DNA from: Colwellia sp.
GTDB lineage: Bacteria; Pseudomonadota; Gammaproteobacteria; Enterobacterales; Alteromonadaceae
Reading direction: 5' to 3'
Assembly: GCA_013215465.1 (NCBI GenBank)
Contig: JABSOW010000004.1
Span: 1 to 64,000 of the forward strand
Length of the DNA stretch: 64,000 bases
Numbering within the stretch: position 1 is the stretch's first letter; each line of letters starts with the position of its first letter. Made by a program: the position numbers and the translations under genes. The notes under the pieces are model-generated. The model had not been told where the DNA came from. It saw only the letters and a list, made by a program, of their open reading frames with translations, and did not search any database. Positions 16,688 to 26,415 of the stretch are shown here, piece after piece.

Positions 16688-17593
16688 ATGAAAATAACCC
16701 CCTTACCCCCTCTTAATAGCTTAGTAGCATTTGAGGCAGCGGCTCGTCACTTGAGTTTTACGCAAGCTGGTGCTGAACTAAATGTAACTCAAGGAGCTAT
16801 TAGTCGACAAGTTCAGAATTTAGAAGACTACATTGGTTATCCACTGTTTGTTAGAAAAAACAGAACAATTAGCCTGACAACAATGGGCTCAACTTACCAC
16901 GGTTCTATCTCTCTAAACCTTCAGGATATCGCCCAATCGACGGCTGAAATCAAGAAGTATAAAGGCGCTAAACAGCTAATAGTGACTACTAGTAGCGCGA
17001 TGGCAACATTGTGGTTACTGCCAAAAGTAGCCCAATTTCAGAAAAACAACAACATAGATTTACGAATTCTAACCATTGATCACCCCATTGATTATCAAAA
17101 TATTGATAGTGACTTTTGTTTGTTTTATTGCCGTACCCCCCCAGCCAACATGCGGGTTACTAAATTATTTTCTGAGGAAGTTTTTCCGGTATGCAGTCCT
17201 GAATATTTGGCTCATATAAGCCCTTTTGCTAACGAAAAGGAACTTTTTTCTAACAACTTGCTTAACCTTGATGATTCACAGCATGACTGGCTTACCTGGT
17301 CACAATGGTTTAAACAGGTAGAGCTTCCTTCTATAGTACGAAGGAGCAAAGTTAGCATTAATAACTATTCAATGTTATTACAGGCCGCAGTAAATGGTCA
17401 AGGCATAGCACTGGGATGGGGTGCATTAGTAGACGACTACTTAAGTAAAGGTACTTTAGTTAAACCGAGCAAGCATGTATTAAAGACCTCTGCCACCTTT
17501 TGCTTAATAGAACCTCAATATAGTAATAGAAGATATAAAGATATTAAAGCGTTTCGTGATATGTTGCTTGATTATGCAGAAGATAGCGAATAA
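16688..17593 (+). CDS. LysR-family transcriptional regulator, GcvA-like
   Basis: This LysR-type regulator of 301 residues has a winged helix-turn-helix at about residues 14-66 (LPPLNSLVAFEAAARHLSFT, then TQGAISRQVQNLE) and a LysR substrate-binding domain from about residue 90. The opening LPPLN..FEAAARHLSF is typical of the GcvA subgroup, which often controls amine or amino-acid catabolism. The ATG at 16688 matches the usual family N-terminus and has GGA seven bases upstream. An ATG at 16676 is the alternative. It lies downstream of the BCCT and porin genes on the same strand but after a terminator, so it probably has its own promoter. It is the obvious candidate regulator of the divergent Rieske/BCCT promoter. 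Confidence 0.85.
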   Translation: MKITPLPPLNSLVAFEAAARHLSFTQAGAELNVTQGAISRQVQNLEDYIGYPLFVRKNRTISLTTMGSTYHGSISLNLQDIAQSTAEIKKYKGAKQLIVTTSSAMATLWLLPKVAQFQKNNNIDLRILTIDHPIDYQNIDSDFCLFYCRTPPANMRVTKLFSEEVFPVCSPEYLAHISPFANEKELFSNNLLNLDDSQHDWLTWSQWFKQVELPSIVRRSKVSINNYSMLLQAAVNGQGIALGWGALVDDYLSKGTLVKPSKHVLKTSATFCLIEPQYSNRRYKDIKAFRDMLLDYAEDSE

Positions 17594-17728
17594 TAATTTA
17601 CATAGGCTTAACTATTAAGTGCGATTAACCATGCAGTAAAACCGAAAAGAAAATTACCTTCACATTGTTGGTCTTATTTCTCGTTTTCTCTATTAAAGAC
17701 GTTAAGATTAGTTGTAATGTACCTACTA

Positions 17729-17748
17729 TTGCTTTAGCGCTAAAGCAA
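17729..17748. promoter_or_regulatory. Perfect 20-bp palindrome in a 490-base intergenic region
   Basis: TTGCTTTAGCGCTAAAGCAA is a perfect palindrome with no loop, suited to a dimeric DNA-binding protein. It lies between the LysR gene and the secreted peptidase, 338 bases before the peptidase start. The rest of 17594-18085 holds a leftward 70-codon frame without a ribosome-binding site, which I do not call, and a TTGACA at about 18054 without a good -10. Confidence 0.4.
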
Positions 17749-18085
17749 ATATTGTAAATAGAACTGAATTTTTCTTATTCTGATTATAAAGAAAGGTTTG
17801 AGCAGGAAAATCAACCCTATGGGCACTATTTTTTAAAGTTAACACCTTAACTCTGACTTTCCGTCCAGTAATATTATTAAGAATTGTAAGTATCGGCGAA
17901 CCCTGAGGTAAAAACATTGCCAAAAAAGCAACAATCATTACTATGGTATTATCAAAGCTAGTCGCCTCATATTAGTGGCAATTCATCTCTTCATCCTTGC
18001 ATTAGTTTCCCGCTTTAAAGATAATGATTTACCGACTTTCTACTTTAACGTTCTTGACACGCTATTTAACAAAACGAATTACTTT

Positions 18086-20413
18086 ATGATTAAAAAATTA
18101 AATATATCTTCCTTTTTCATGGTTTGCGCTTTATTCACCTCACCGCAAGTATTCTCTGGAGAACTGATGAAAACAAACACAGTACAAGCAAATGAACAAC
18201 TTTCAATAGAGCGCATTTATAGTTCACCTTCACTCGATGGCCAAACGCCAAAATCATTAAAATTTTCTCCTGATGGTTCCCGTGTTACCTACTTACAAGG
18301 AAAAAGTGACGACTTAAATCGATATGATTTATGGGAGTACAATCTAAAGAGTAAAGAAAATAAATTACTGGTTGACTCACAAGCACTTTTTAGTGGCACC
18401 GAAGTACTTTCCAATGAAGAAAAAGCGCGCCGCGAACGTCAACGAGTTTATGGCTCAGGCATTATGGAATATAAATTTTCTAACGATGGTAGTGCCTTAT
18501 TATTTCCACTTAATGGTGATATTTACTATTACCATTTAGCGACTAAAACAGCCAAACGCTTAACTGAAACCAGTGCCTTTGAGACTGATATTAAGTTTTC
18601 ACCAAAAGGAAATTATGTTTCTTTTATTCGTGACGAAAATATTTTCGTTTTAAATATTGAAAGCACTAAAGAGCGTCAGTTAACTAAAGACGGTGGTAGC
18701 AACAATATCAAGAATGGTATGAGTGAATTTGTTGCCCAAGAAGAAATGGATAGAATGACCGGTTATTGGTGGTCTCCAGATGAAAAACACATTGCCTTTT
18801 TACGTGTTGATGAATCACCGGTAAAAGTCGTTATTCGTAATGAAATTTATGCAGAAAAAATAGAGTTAATTGAACAGCGTTATCCTGCTACTGGCACCAA
18901 TAATGTCACCATTAAATTAGCGGTTACAGATATAAAAGGCAAAAAAACGCGTTTTATTACCCTTGATGAAGCACAAGGAAGCACGTCGGAAGCCTCTTTG
19001 TTAAAAACCTCTTTATTAAAAAACAATAAAAATGATTTTTACTTGCCGAGAGTAAAATGGTTACCAGATAGTAAAAACTTATCTTATCAATGGCAAAGCC
19101 GCGATCAAAAAACCTTAACGTTAAATATTTATAACCTTAAAAAACGTAAACAAAAAACCTTACTCACAGAGCAATCAGATCATTGGTTAAACTTACATCA
19201 CGACTTGGTTTTTTTAAGTGATAATAACTCATTTATTTGGGCTTCAGAGCGCGATGGTTATAAACATCTTTACCATTTCACCAATGATGGCAAGTTGATA
19301 AACCAATTAACTAAAGGCAACTGGGTTGTTGATTCGATCAAACATGTTGATGAAAAAAATGGCTTAATATATTTTACCGGTCGTGCTGATACACCACTTG
19401 AAAGTCATTTGTATCAAGTGCCGCTTAATGGCAAGTCACCTGAACATGTTGCTAGAATTAGTAAGCGTAATGGTTTTCATAGCATCAGTTTTAGCAAAGA
19501 CAGCAAAAGTTATATTGATAGTTTCTCTAATATTTCAACGCCAACACAAGTTAGCTTACATCAAGCCGATGGCGAGCATGTTACTTGGCTAGAAGAAAAC
19601 AAAATCACTAAAGACCACCCTATTGCGCCTTATTATAAAAATTTAATACAGCCTAAATTTGGTACCTTAACGGCAAGTGATGGTAAAACCAGCCTTTATT
19701 ACAAGCTATACACACCTAAAAATATGGCGCCGGGTATAAAATATCCGGTTATTGTTAACGTTTATGGCGGCCCACACGCTCAGTTAGTGAAAAATAGCTG
19801 GCAAGGTGCCGATATGACTCAGTATATGTTGCAACAAGGTTATATCGTATTTCAATTGGATAACCGCGGTTCAAATTATCGCGGCACGGCATTTGAATTT
19901 CCTATTTATGAAGAACTAGGCAAAATTGAAGTAGTCGATCAAATAACTGGCGTTGAATACCTACATTCATTAGAGTTTGTTGATAAAGATCGTATTGGCA
20001 TTTTTGGCCATTCTTATGGTGGTTATATGGCATTAATGGCCATGTTCAAGGCAAGTGATTACTTTAAAGCAGGCGTTAGTGGTGCGCCAGTAACTGACTG
20101 GCTACTTTACGACACCCATTACACTGAGCGTTATTTAAATCACCCTGACGTTAATGCGGACGGTTATGATAAATCTAGCGTATTTCCTTATGTGGCCGGT
20201 TTAAATGGCCCATTGATGATTTATCATGGCATGGCTGATGATAATGTGCTGTTTACCAACACCACCAAACTCATTAAAACATTGCAAGATGAAGGGAAAA
20301 TATTTGAATTAATGACTTACCCTGGCAGCAAGCACAGTATGCGCGGAAAAAAGGTAAAAGTGCATTTGAACAAAACGATTATGGATTTCTTTGATAGGCA
20401 GTTTAAGCAGTAG
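18086..20413 (+). CDS. Dipeptidyl-peptidase IV-like S9 serine peptidase, exported
   Basis: This 775-residue prolyl-oligopeptidase-family enzyme has an N-terminal signal peptide (about residues 1-25), a beta-propeller DPP-IV domain and a C-terminal alpha/beta hydrolase. The catalytic triad is Ser643 in GHSYGGY, the Asp pair at about 718-719 in MADDN, and His750 in SKHSM. The EEM motif in QEEMDRM near residue 220 matches the double-Glu segment that anchors the substrate amino end in DPP-IV. It releases dipeptides, typically X-Pro, in the periplasm or outside the cell. The frame extends upstream to 17975, but the ATG at 18086 opens the signal peptide. No strong ribosome-binding site is visible. 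It stands alone between the LysR gene and a convergent gene. Confidence 0.87.
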   Translation: MIKKLNISSFFMVCALFTSPQVFSGELMKTNTVQANEQLSIERIYSSPSLDGQTPKSLKFSPDGSRVTYLQGKSDDLNRYDLWEYNLKSKENKLLVDSQALFSGTEVLSNEEKARRERQRVYGSGIMEYKFSNDGSALLFPLNGDIYYYHLATKTAKRLTETSAFETDIKFSPKGNYVSFIRDENIFVLNIESTKERQLTKDGGSNNIKNGMSEFVAQEEMDRMTGYWWSPDEKHIAFLRVDESPVKVVIRNEIYAEKIELIEQRYPATGTNNVTIKLAVTDIKGKKTRFITLDEAQGSTSEASLLKTSLLKNNKNDFYLPRVKWLPDSKNLSYQWQSRDQKTLTLNIYNLKKRKQKTLLTEQSDHWLNLHHDLVFLSDNNSFIWASERDGYKHLYHFTNDGKLINQLTKGNWVVDSIKHVDEKNGLIYFTGRADTPLESHLYQVPLNGKSPEHVARISKRNGFHSISFSKDSKSYIDSFSNISTPTQVSLHQADGEHVTWLEENKITKDHPIAPYYKNLIQPKFGTLTASDGKTSLYYKLYTPKNMAPGIKYPVIVNVYGGPHAQLVKNSWQGADMTQYMLQQGYIVFQLDNRGSNYRGTAFEFPIYEELGKIEVVDQITGVEYLHSLEFVDKDRIGIFGHSYGGYMALMAMFKASDYFKAGVSGAPVTDWLLYDTHYTERYLNHPDVNADGYDKSSVFPYVAGLNGPLMIYHGMADDNVLFTNTTKLIKTLQDEGKIFELMTYPGSKHSMRGKKVKVHLNKTIMDFFDRQFKQ

Positions 20414-20432
20414 CGTTAGCATTTACCTTAGT

Positions 20433-20475
20433 GATGATAGAGCAAAATGCAACTGTGTTATTTTGCTCTATTATC
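20433..20475. terminator. Bidirectional terminator between convergent genes
   Basis: ATAGAGCAAAAT (20437-20448) pairs perfectly with ATTTTGCTCTAT (20460-20471), with four more pairs outward, one of them G-U. It sits between the convergent peptidase and D-cysteine desulfhydrase genes and can serve both. Confidence 0.65.
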
Positions 20476-20494
20476 CAAACAAGATTTTAATTTT

Positions 20495-21484
20495 CTATTG
20501 AAATACGTCACTATAAGCGAATAACCCTTGGCTACCGCCCGTATGTAAAAATAGAATATTTTGCCCTAACTTCCCTTGCTTAGCGAGGTCAATTAACCCA
20601 GCCATACCTTTGCCGGTATAAACAGGGTCTAAAAGTAAGCCTTCAAGCTGGGCACATTGTTTAACGGCATCAATAGTAGCTTCGGTGGTAATACCATAAC
20701 CTTCGCCATAATAACCTCCATCGGTAAAAACACGGTTTTTAGCCAAGCTGGTGGGTAAGCCAATATAATCTAATGTTCGTTCGAGTAACGCTTGCACAAT
20801 TTCTTTTTGTGCTTGAGTGTCTCTACTTACACAAATACCTAACACCGGAATGTCGATATTTTCTAAAATTAAACCCGCTAATAAACCTGCCTGTGTACCT
20901 GCGCTACCAGTTGCTAACACGATATGATCAAAAGAGAGTTTTTGCGCTTTAATTTGCACTGCAATTTCTTGCGCGCAGCGAATATAACCTAAACTGCCCA
21001 CTGTATTTGAGCCACCTACCGGAATTAGATAAGGCTTTTTTCCCTGAGATATTAGCTGAGATTTTAATTGTTCAGCAAAAAACATACTGTCTTCATCGTC
21101 AGCGACTTGATGGATATGCGCGCCACATAATTGATCCAACAAGATATTACCATTGTGATAGTAATCTTTTTTGGGTGTGCCACTAACATCCTCTAATACT
21201 AAGTAACAGTCAAAACCAAACTTTGCCGCAGCAGCAGCGGTTTGGCGAGCATGATTAGATTGTATACCGCCGATAGTAATTAAGGTATCAGCGCCTTCAC
21301 TATTCGCATCAGCCAATAAGTATTCTAATTTTCGGGTTTTATTACCTCCCCCTGCCAAACCGGTACAGTCATCACGTTTAACAAAGACATTACAGCCTAA
21401 TGTCTTAGATAACCGTGGCATTGACTCTAAAGGAGTAGGGCCATGGCATAAGTGCACTCGGTCAATTTTTACAAAATCTGTCAT
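20495..21484 (-). CDS. dcyD: D-cysteine desulfhydrase/ACC-deaminase-family PLP enzyme
   Basis: This 329-residue fold-type II PLP enzyme resembles D-cysteine desulfhydrase, which degrades D-cysteine to pyruvate, ammonia and sulfide. The PLP lysine lies in GGGNKTRKLEYL near residue 48, preceded by VKRDDCTGLAGG, and the GGIQSNHARQTAA motif follows. A glycine-rich phosphate loop ATGSAGTQAG is near 190. Length fits the family. The ATG at 21484 has AGG eight bases upstream and is preferred to a GTG at 21493. L-cysteate sulfo-lyase and ACC deaminase share this fold, so the substrate is the least certain part. It lies downstream of metH in the same direction, which suits a sulfur-amino-acid context. 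Confidence 0.78.
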   Translation of the reverse strand: MTDFVKIDRVHLCHGPTPLESMPRLSKTLGCNVFVKRDDCTGLAGGGNKTRKLEYLLADANSEGADTLITIGGIQSNHARQTAAAAAKFGFDCYLVLEDVSGTPKKDYYHNGNILLDQLCGAHIHQVADDEDSMFFAEQLKSQLISQGKKPYLIPVGGSNTVGSLGYIRCAQEIAVQIKAQKLSFDHIVLATGSAGTQAGLLAGLILENIDIPVLGICVSRDTQAQKEIVQALLERTLDYIGLPTSLAKNRVFTDGGYYGEGYGITTEATIDAVKQCAQLEGLLLDPVYTGKGMAGLIDLAKQGKLGQNILFLHTGGSQGLFAYSDVFQ

Positions 21485-21538
21485 CGTAAACACCTAAAAT
21501 TTAACATTTAACATTCTGAGAAATTACTCAGGCTCACA

Positions 21539-24500
21539 TTATTCTGGTTCATAGTCCAAGTTTGCTGATAACCAACGTTCAGCCTGCTCTATGGTCATGC
21601 CCTTACGCGCAGCATAATCAAGCACCTGATCTTTAGCTAGTTTTGCTACCGCGAAGTACTTAGACTCAGGATGAGAGAAGTACCAACCACTTACCGCAGC
21701 ACCGGGCCACATGGCATAACTTGAGGTGAGATCCATATCAATGTTTTCTTTAACATTAAGTAACTGCCACAACAAGCCTTTTTCAGTATGTTCAGGACAC
21801 GCAGGATAACCTGGAGCAGGCCTTATACCTTGATAGCTTTCGCGAATTAACGCGTCATTGTTTAGGCTTTCATCTGGCGCATAACCCCAATATTCTTTAC
21901 GTACTTTTTCATGTAGATATTCAGCACTCGCTTCAGCTAATCTATCCGCCACTGCTTTGATTAATATTGAGTTGTAAGCATCGTGATCGGCATCAAAAAC
22001 CTTCACTAAGTCATCTACGCCAAAGCCTGCTGACACCGCAAAGGCACCCACATAATCTTCAATACTGGAATCAACTGGCGCAATATAATCAGCTAAACAA
22101 CGGTTAAACTGCCCTGCCGGTTTTTTACTTTGTTGGCGCAATTGATGAAGCCTCATTAATTGCTCACTGCGACTTTCATCGGTGTACAGCTGAATATCAT
22201 CTTGATTACTGTTAGCAGGGAATAAACCAAATACCGCTCTAGCACTAATTTTTTTGTTATTGATAACATCATCAAGCATGGCATTAGCATCGTTAAATAA
22301 ATTAGTCGCTTCTACGCCAATCACTTCATGCTTTAAGATCAATGGGTATTTACCCGATAACTGCCAAGTCATGAAAAATGGCGTCCAATCGATATATTTT
22401 CTTACTTCATTTAAATCAATATCATCAAGTACAGTAATACCTAATTTATTGGGTTTTTTCGGGGTGTAACCGTCAAAGCTAATTTTGGTCGCATTAGCGC
22501 GAGCGGCTTCGAGCGTAATTAAACTAGAACGTGGACCTTTTTTATAATGACGAACTCGTACCCGTTCGTACTCTTCTTTAGTGGCGGCAGAAAATTTCGC
22601 TTTATGTTCACTTGATAATAAATTACTGACCACAGATACCGCGCGTGATGCATTGGAAACATAAACTACCGGGTGCTCATACTGCGGCTCTATTTTTACC
22701 GCGGTATGGGCTTTTGACGTTGTTGCACCACCAATTAATAACGGTAAGTCAAAGCCTTGGCGTTTCATTTCTTTACCAACATGCACCATTTCATCAAGCG
22801 ATGGGGTGATCAAACCGGAAAGACCAATAATATCGACCTTTTTTTCTTTGGCAACGCGTAAAATATCTTCACAAGAAACCATCACACCAAGGTCAATAAT
22901 TTCATAGTTATTACATTGCAGCACTACGCCAACAATGTTTTTACCAATATCATGCACGTCACCTTTAACCGTCGCTAATAATATTTTGCCGTTAGAGCTG
23001 GCTTCGAGCTTGCCTTCTTCAATATAAGGGTTTAAATGGGCTACCGCTTGTTTCATTACCCGCGCTGATTTAACTACTTGCGGTAAAAACATTTCACCGG
23101 CGCCAAATAAATCACCAACGGTATTCATCCCGTCCATTAATGGCCCTTCAATAACATCAAGCGGTTTAACCGCCGCTAGACGTGCTTCTTCGGTATCTTC
23201 AACAATAAATTCGTTAATACCTTTCACTAAGGAATAGGACAAACGTTCGGTAATCGGTAGCTCTCGCCAAGTTAAATCAGCTTTTGACGCTTGCCCACCG
23301 GCTTGACCATGATATTCCTGGGCAATATCTAATAAACGCTCGGTAGCGCCATCATCACTATTTTGAATAACATCTTCAACAGCGGCTTTTAATTTTTCAG
23401 GTAGATCTGAATAAATGGCTAACTGGCCGGCGTTAACAATACCCATGTCCATGCCATTTTTAATGGCATAATATAAAAATACCGCATGAATAGCTTCACG
23501 CACTGGGTTGTTTCCTCTAAAGGAGAAAGAAACGTTTGATACGCCACCTGAAATCATCGCATGCGGTAGGTTTTTCTTAATATCAGCAACCGCTTCAATA
23601 AAATCAACCGCGTAGTTGTTATGTTCCTCAATACCGGTGGCAACCGCAAAAATATTGGGATCAAAAATAATATCTTCCGGTGGAAAACCTATTTCATCAA
23701 CCAAGATATGATAAGCACGATGACAAATTTCAACTTTACGTTGTCGAGTATCGGCTTGGCCGTCTTCATCAAACGCCATCACGATCATTGCCGCGCCATA
23801 ACGACGTACTAGTTCAGCTTGTTTACGGAAATTATCTTCTCCTTCTTTTAAGCTGATCGAGTTAACGATGCCTTTACCTTGAATACACTTTAAACCGGCT
23901 TCAATGATGTCCCATTTTGACGAGTCGATCATAATTGGCACTTTAGCGATATCAGGCTCACCGGCAATCAGGTTTAAAAAGCGTACCATCGCCTCTTTTG
24001 ATTCCAACATGCCTTCATCCATGTTGATATCAATAATTTGTGCACCATTTTCAACTTGCTGCAAAGCCACAGCAATAGCTTGATCGTAGTTGTCTTCTTT
24101 GATCAACCGTCTAAACATCGCCGAGCCAGTTACATTGGTACGTTCACCTACATTGACAAACAAACTATCTTTGTCAATGGTTAACACTTCTAGGCCGGAT
24201 AAACGGCAGGCAATTTTGCGTGGTTCAACTTTGCGCGGTGCCATTCCTTTTGCATGAAGAGCGGCAACCGTATCAGCCATGCCTTTAATGTGTTCAGGCG
24301 TAGTACCACAACAACCACCAATGATATTTAAAAATCCTGATGATACCCACTCTTCTACGTGAGTATTCATGTCTGCTACGGTAAAGTCATATTCACCAAA
24401 AGCATTAGGTAAACCGGCATTAGGATGAGCAGATACCGCAACATCACAAATTCGGCTTAACTCTTCAACATATTGGCGTAATTCCACTGGACCTAAGGCA

Positions 24501-25246
24501 CAGTTAAGACCAAAAGAAACTGGTTTGGCGTGACGCAATGAGTTATAAAAAGCTTCGGTGGTTTGTCCTGAAAGAGTACGTCCTGAGGCATCGGTAATGG
24601 TGCCAGAGATCATTACCGGTAAGCGAATACCTAATTGCTCAAACACTGTCTCTACCGCAAAAATTGCCGCTTTGGCATTTAAGGTATCAAAAATAGTTTC
24701 GATTAAGATAATGTCAGAGCCACCTTTAATTAACGCGGTGGTTGATTCTATATAAGCGTCTTTTAATTCATCAAAAGTGACATTACGAAAGGCTGGATCG
24801 TTAACATCAGGGGAAATAGAACAAGTACGGTTAGTTGGCCCTAATACACCGGCGACAAAACGTGGTCTGTCCGGCGTTTTTTTAGTATATTCATCCGCCG
24901 CTGCCCGAGCAATTTTCGCTGCTACTAGGTTGATCTCGCTACTATATTCTTCCATGTCGTAATCAGCCATGGCAATAGTGGTGGCGTTAAAGGTATTGGT
25001 TTCAAGAATATCAGCGCCAGCTTCAAGGTACTCAAGGTGAATAGCTTTAATAACCTCAGGCTGAGTGAGCACTAACATATCGTTATTGCCTTTTACATCA
25101 GTATGCCAATCAGCAAAGCGTTCACCCCGAAAATCTTGCTCTTCAAACTTATACGCTTGGATCATGGTGCCCATGGCACCATCTAATATTAAAATGTTTT
25201 TTGCTAATTGTTGCTCAAATAAGGCAAATGATGATGATTTTTTCAT
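21539..25246 (-). CDS. metH: Cobalamin-dependent methionine synthase
   Basis: This 1235-residue enzyme transfers a methyl group from 5-methyltetrahydrofolate to homocysteine through B12. The four modules are intact: homocysteine-binding with zinc ligands Cys249, Cys312 and Cys313, folate-binding from about 350 to 640, B12-binding from about 650 to 900 with DVHDIGKN, and a C-terminal reactivation domain binding S-adenosylmethionine. Length and ligand positions match E. coli MetH within a few residues. It is 92 bases downstream of metA on the same strand, so both probably share the MetJ-type operator before metA. I saw no cobalamin riboswitch in the gap. Confidence 0.97.
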   Translation of the reverse strand: MKKSSSFALFEQQLAKNILILDGAMGTMIQAYKFEEQDFRGERFADWHTDVKGNNDMLVLTQPEVIKAIHLEYLEAGADILETNTFNATTIAMADYDMEEYSSEINLVAAKIARAAADEYTKKTPDRPRFVAGVLGPTNRTCSISPDVNDPAFRNVTFDELKDAYIESTTALIKGGSDIILIETIFDTLNAKAAIFAVETVFEQLGIRLPVMISGTITDASGRTLSGQTTEAFYNSLRHAKPVSFGLNCALGPVELRQYVEELSRICDVAVSAHPNAGLPNAFGEYDFTVADMNTHVEEWVSSGFLNIIGGCCGTTPEHIKGMADTVAALHAKGMAPRKVEPRKIACRLSGLEVLTIDKDSLFVNVGERTNVTGSAMFRRLIKEDNYDQAIAVALQQVENGAQIIDINMDEGMLESKEAMVRFLNLIAGEPDIAKVPIMIDSSKWDIIEAGLKCIQGKGIVNSISLKEGEDNFRKQAELVRRYGAAMIVMAFDEDGQADTRQRKVEICHRAYHILVDEIGFPPEDIIFDPNIFAVATGIEEHNNYAVDFIEAVADIKKNLPHAMISGGVSNVSFSFRGNNPVREAIHAVFLYYAIKNGMDMGIVNAGQLAIYSDLPEKLKAAVEDVIQNSDDGATERLLDIAQEYHGQAGGQASKADLTWRELPITERLSYSLVKGINEFIVEDTEEARLAAVKPLDVIEGPLMDGMNTVGDLFGAGEMFLPQVVKSARVMKQAVAHLNPYIEEGKLEASSNGKILLATVKGDVHDIGKNIVGVVLQCNNYEIIDLGVMVSCEDILRVAKEKKVDIIGLSGLITPSLDEMVHVGKEMKRQGFDLPLLIGGATTSKAHTAVKIEPQYEHPVVYVSNASRAVSVVSNLLSSEHKAKFSAATKEEYERVRVRHYKKGPRSSLITLEAARANATKISFDGYTPKKPNKLGITVLDDIDLNEVRKYIDWTPFFMTWQLSGKYPLILKHEVIGVEATNLFNDANAMLDDVINNKKISARAVFGLFPANSNQDDIQLYTDESRSEQLMRLHQLRQQSKKPAGQFNRCLADYIAPVDSSIEDYVGAFAVSAGFGVDDLVKVFDADHDAYNSILIKAVADRLAEASAEYLHEKVRKEYWGYAPDESLNNDALIRESYQGIRPAPGYPACPEHTEKGLLWQLLNVKENIDMDLTSSYAMWPGAAVSGWYFSHPESKYFAVAKLAKDQVLDYAARKGMTIEQAERWLSANLDYEPE

Positions 25247-25338
25247 GTTCTTTCCGCAGTTTCGACAGTTATTTAGTGGTTAGCTAAGATAAATAATATA
25301 AATCAACTAATTAGTATTAGCTGATCTTTTAGTAAAAA

Positions 25339-26286
25339 TTAAATAACAGTATCAGGATGAATTGCTCTAATATTTGAGGCGTCTAATTGGTATGGGGTTA
25401 TTTGATAAACATAATAGTTTAGCCAATTAGTAAAAAGTAAACTACCATGGCTACGCCATGAGCCTACGGGTGACTTGCCGGGATCATCATTTTGATAATA
25501 ATTTTGCGGTAAAGCCGTGTTCGCATCTTTAGCGCTATCTCGTAGATATTCTTCATGCAAAGTACTAGTATCGTATTCAGGATGACCCGTTAAATACACT
25601 TGCTGTTTATTTTTACTGGCAGCCAAATACACACCGGCATCAGGCGATTCTGCCAATATTTTTATCTCAGAAATACTTTCATAATCAGATTTATCAATAT
25701 AACCATAACGAGAGTGTGGCACATTAAAATTTTCATCAAAGCCCCTAGTTAACGGCTCTTTATCATCAAGGGGCTTATGCTTATAGACACCAGAAAGCTT
25801 TTGTTTGCGCAAATGGCGATTTAGACCATAGTGATGATATAAAGCAGCATGTGCCGCCCAACAAGAAAACATAGTAGATGTGACATTTTTTTCAGCCCAA
25901 TCAAATACTTCACAAATTTTATCCCAAAATCTTACTTGCGAATAATCAAGTAAGGCTAGCGGAGCACCGGTTATAATCAAACCATCGTATTGTTTATGTT
26001 TTATATCATCAAACAAATGGTAAAAATTTTCTAAATGTTCTTCTGGTGTATTTTTAGACACGTTTTTATGTATACGAATAAATTCGATATTTATCTGTAG
26101 CGGCGTGTTAGACAGCATGCGCAATATTTGCACTTCAGTTTCAATTTTATTTGGCATCAAGTTAAGAATAGCAACTTGCATTGGACGAATTTCTTGAGAT
26201 GCCGCTCTGTTTTCAGACATAACAAAAATATTTTCATTATCTAAAATTGATAACGCTGGTAATTGATCGGGAATTTTAATGGGCAT
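25339..26286 (-). CDS. metA: Homoserine O-succinyltransferase family protein (MetA)
   Basis: This 315-residue enzyme acylates homoserine at the start of methionine synthesis. Catalytic Cys142 (SCWAAHAAL), His235 and Glu237 (TGHPEY) fall at the same numbers as in E. coli MetA, and Lys47 is kept. Residue 111, the position known to decide acyl-CoA choice (Gly for succinyl-CoA, Glu for acetyl-CoA), is Ala here (TGAPLALLD). A small side chain favours succinyl-CoA, but this is inference. AGG precedes the ATG by six bases. It is followed by metH and preceded by five Met boxes. Confidence 0.95.
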   Translation of the reverse strand: MPIKIPDQLPALSILDNENIFVMSENRAASQEIRPMQVAILNLMPNKIETEVQILRMLSNTPLQINIEFIRIHKNVSKNTPEEHLENFYHLFDDIKHKQYDGLIITGAPLALLDYSQVRFWDKICEVFDWAEKNVTSTMFSCWAAHAALYHHYGLNRHLRKQKLSGVYKHKPLDDKEPLTRGFDENFNVPHSRYGYIDKSDYESISEIKILAESPDAGVYLAASKNKQQVYLTGHPEYDTSTLHEEYLRDSAKDANTALPQNYYQNDDPGKSPVGSWRSHGSLLFTNWLNYYVYQITPYQLDASNIRAIHPDTVI

Positions 26287-26331
26287 AGCACACCTATTAC
26301 GAATAAAAATACACTAACAGCAATATTACTT

Positions 26332-26371
26332 AGATTGCTAGCTATGTCAACATCTAAACGTATAGATGGCT
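26332..26371 (-). promoter_or_regulatory. MetJ operator: five tandem 8-bp Met boxes
   Basis: Five contiguous octamers, AGATTGCT, AGCTATGT, CAACATCT, AAACGTAT and AGATGGCT, match the Met box AGACGTCT at 5, 4, 5, 6 and 6 of 8 positions. The array ends 46 bases upstream of metA. MetJ binds such tandem arrays cooperatively with S-adenosylmethionine, so methionine-controlled repression of metA-metH is expected. Confidence 0.75.
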
Positions 26372-26415
26372 AAATGCTTTATTATAGGTGCTGCCAAATA
26401 TAAAAAGGAATATGC

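Noticed and set aside
16383-16691. 102-codon rightward frame between the porin and the LysR gene
   Set aside because: It starts inside the porin terminator hairpin, has no ribosome-binding site, overlaps the LysR start and has no recognisable domain.
17726-17938. 70-codon leftward frame before the peptidase gene
   Set aside because: No ribosome-binding site, no family resemblance, and its end lies on the 20-bp palindrome. It could be a relic but cannot be supported.
17975-18085. Upstream extension of the peptidase frame
   Set aside because: The ATG at 18086 opens a normal signal peptide, so the extra 37 codons would spoil export.
25247-25338. Cobalamin riboswitch before metH
   Set aside because: The gap is only 92 bases and lacks a B12-box-like core.
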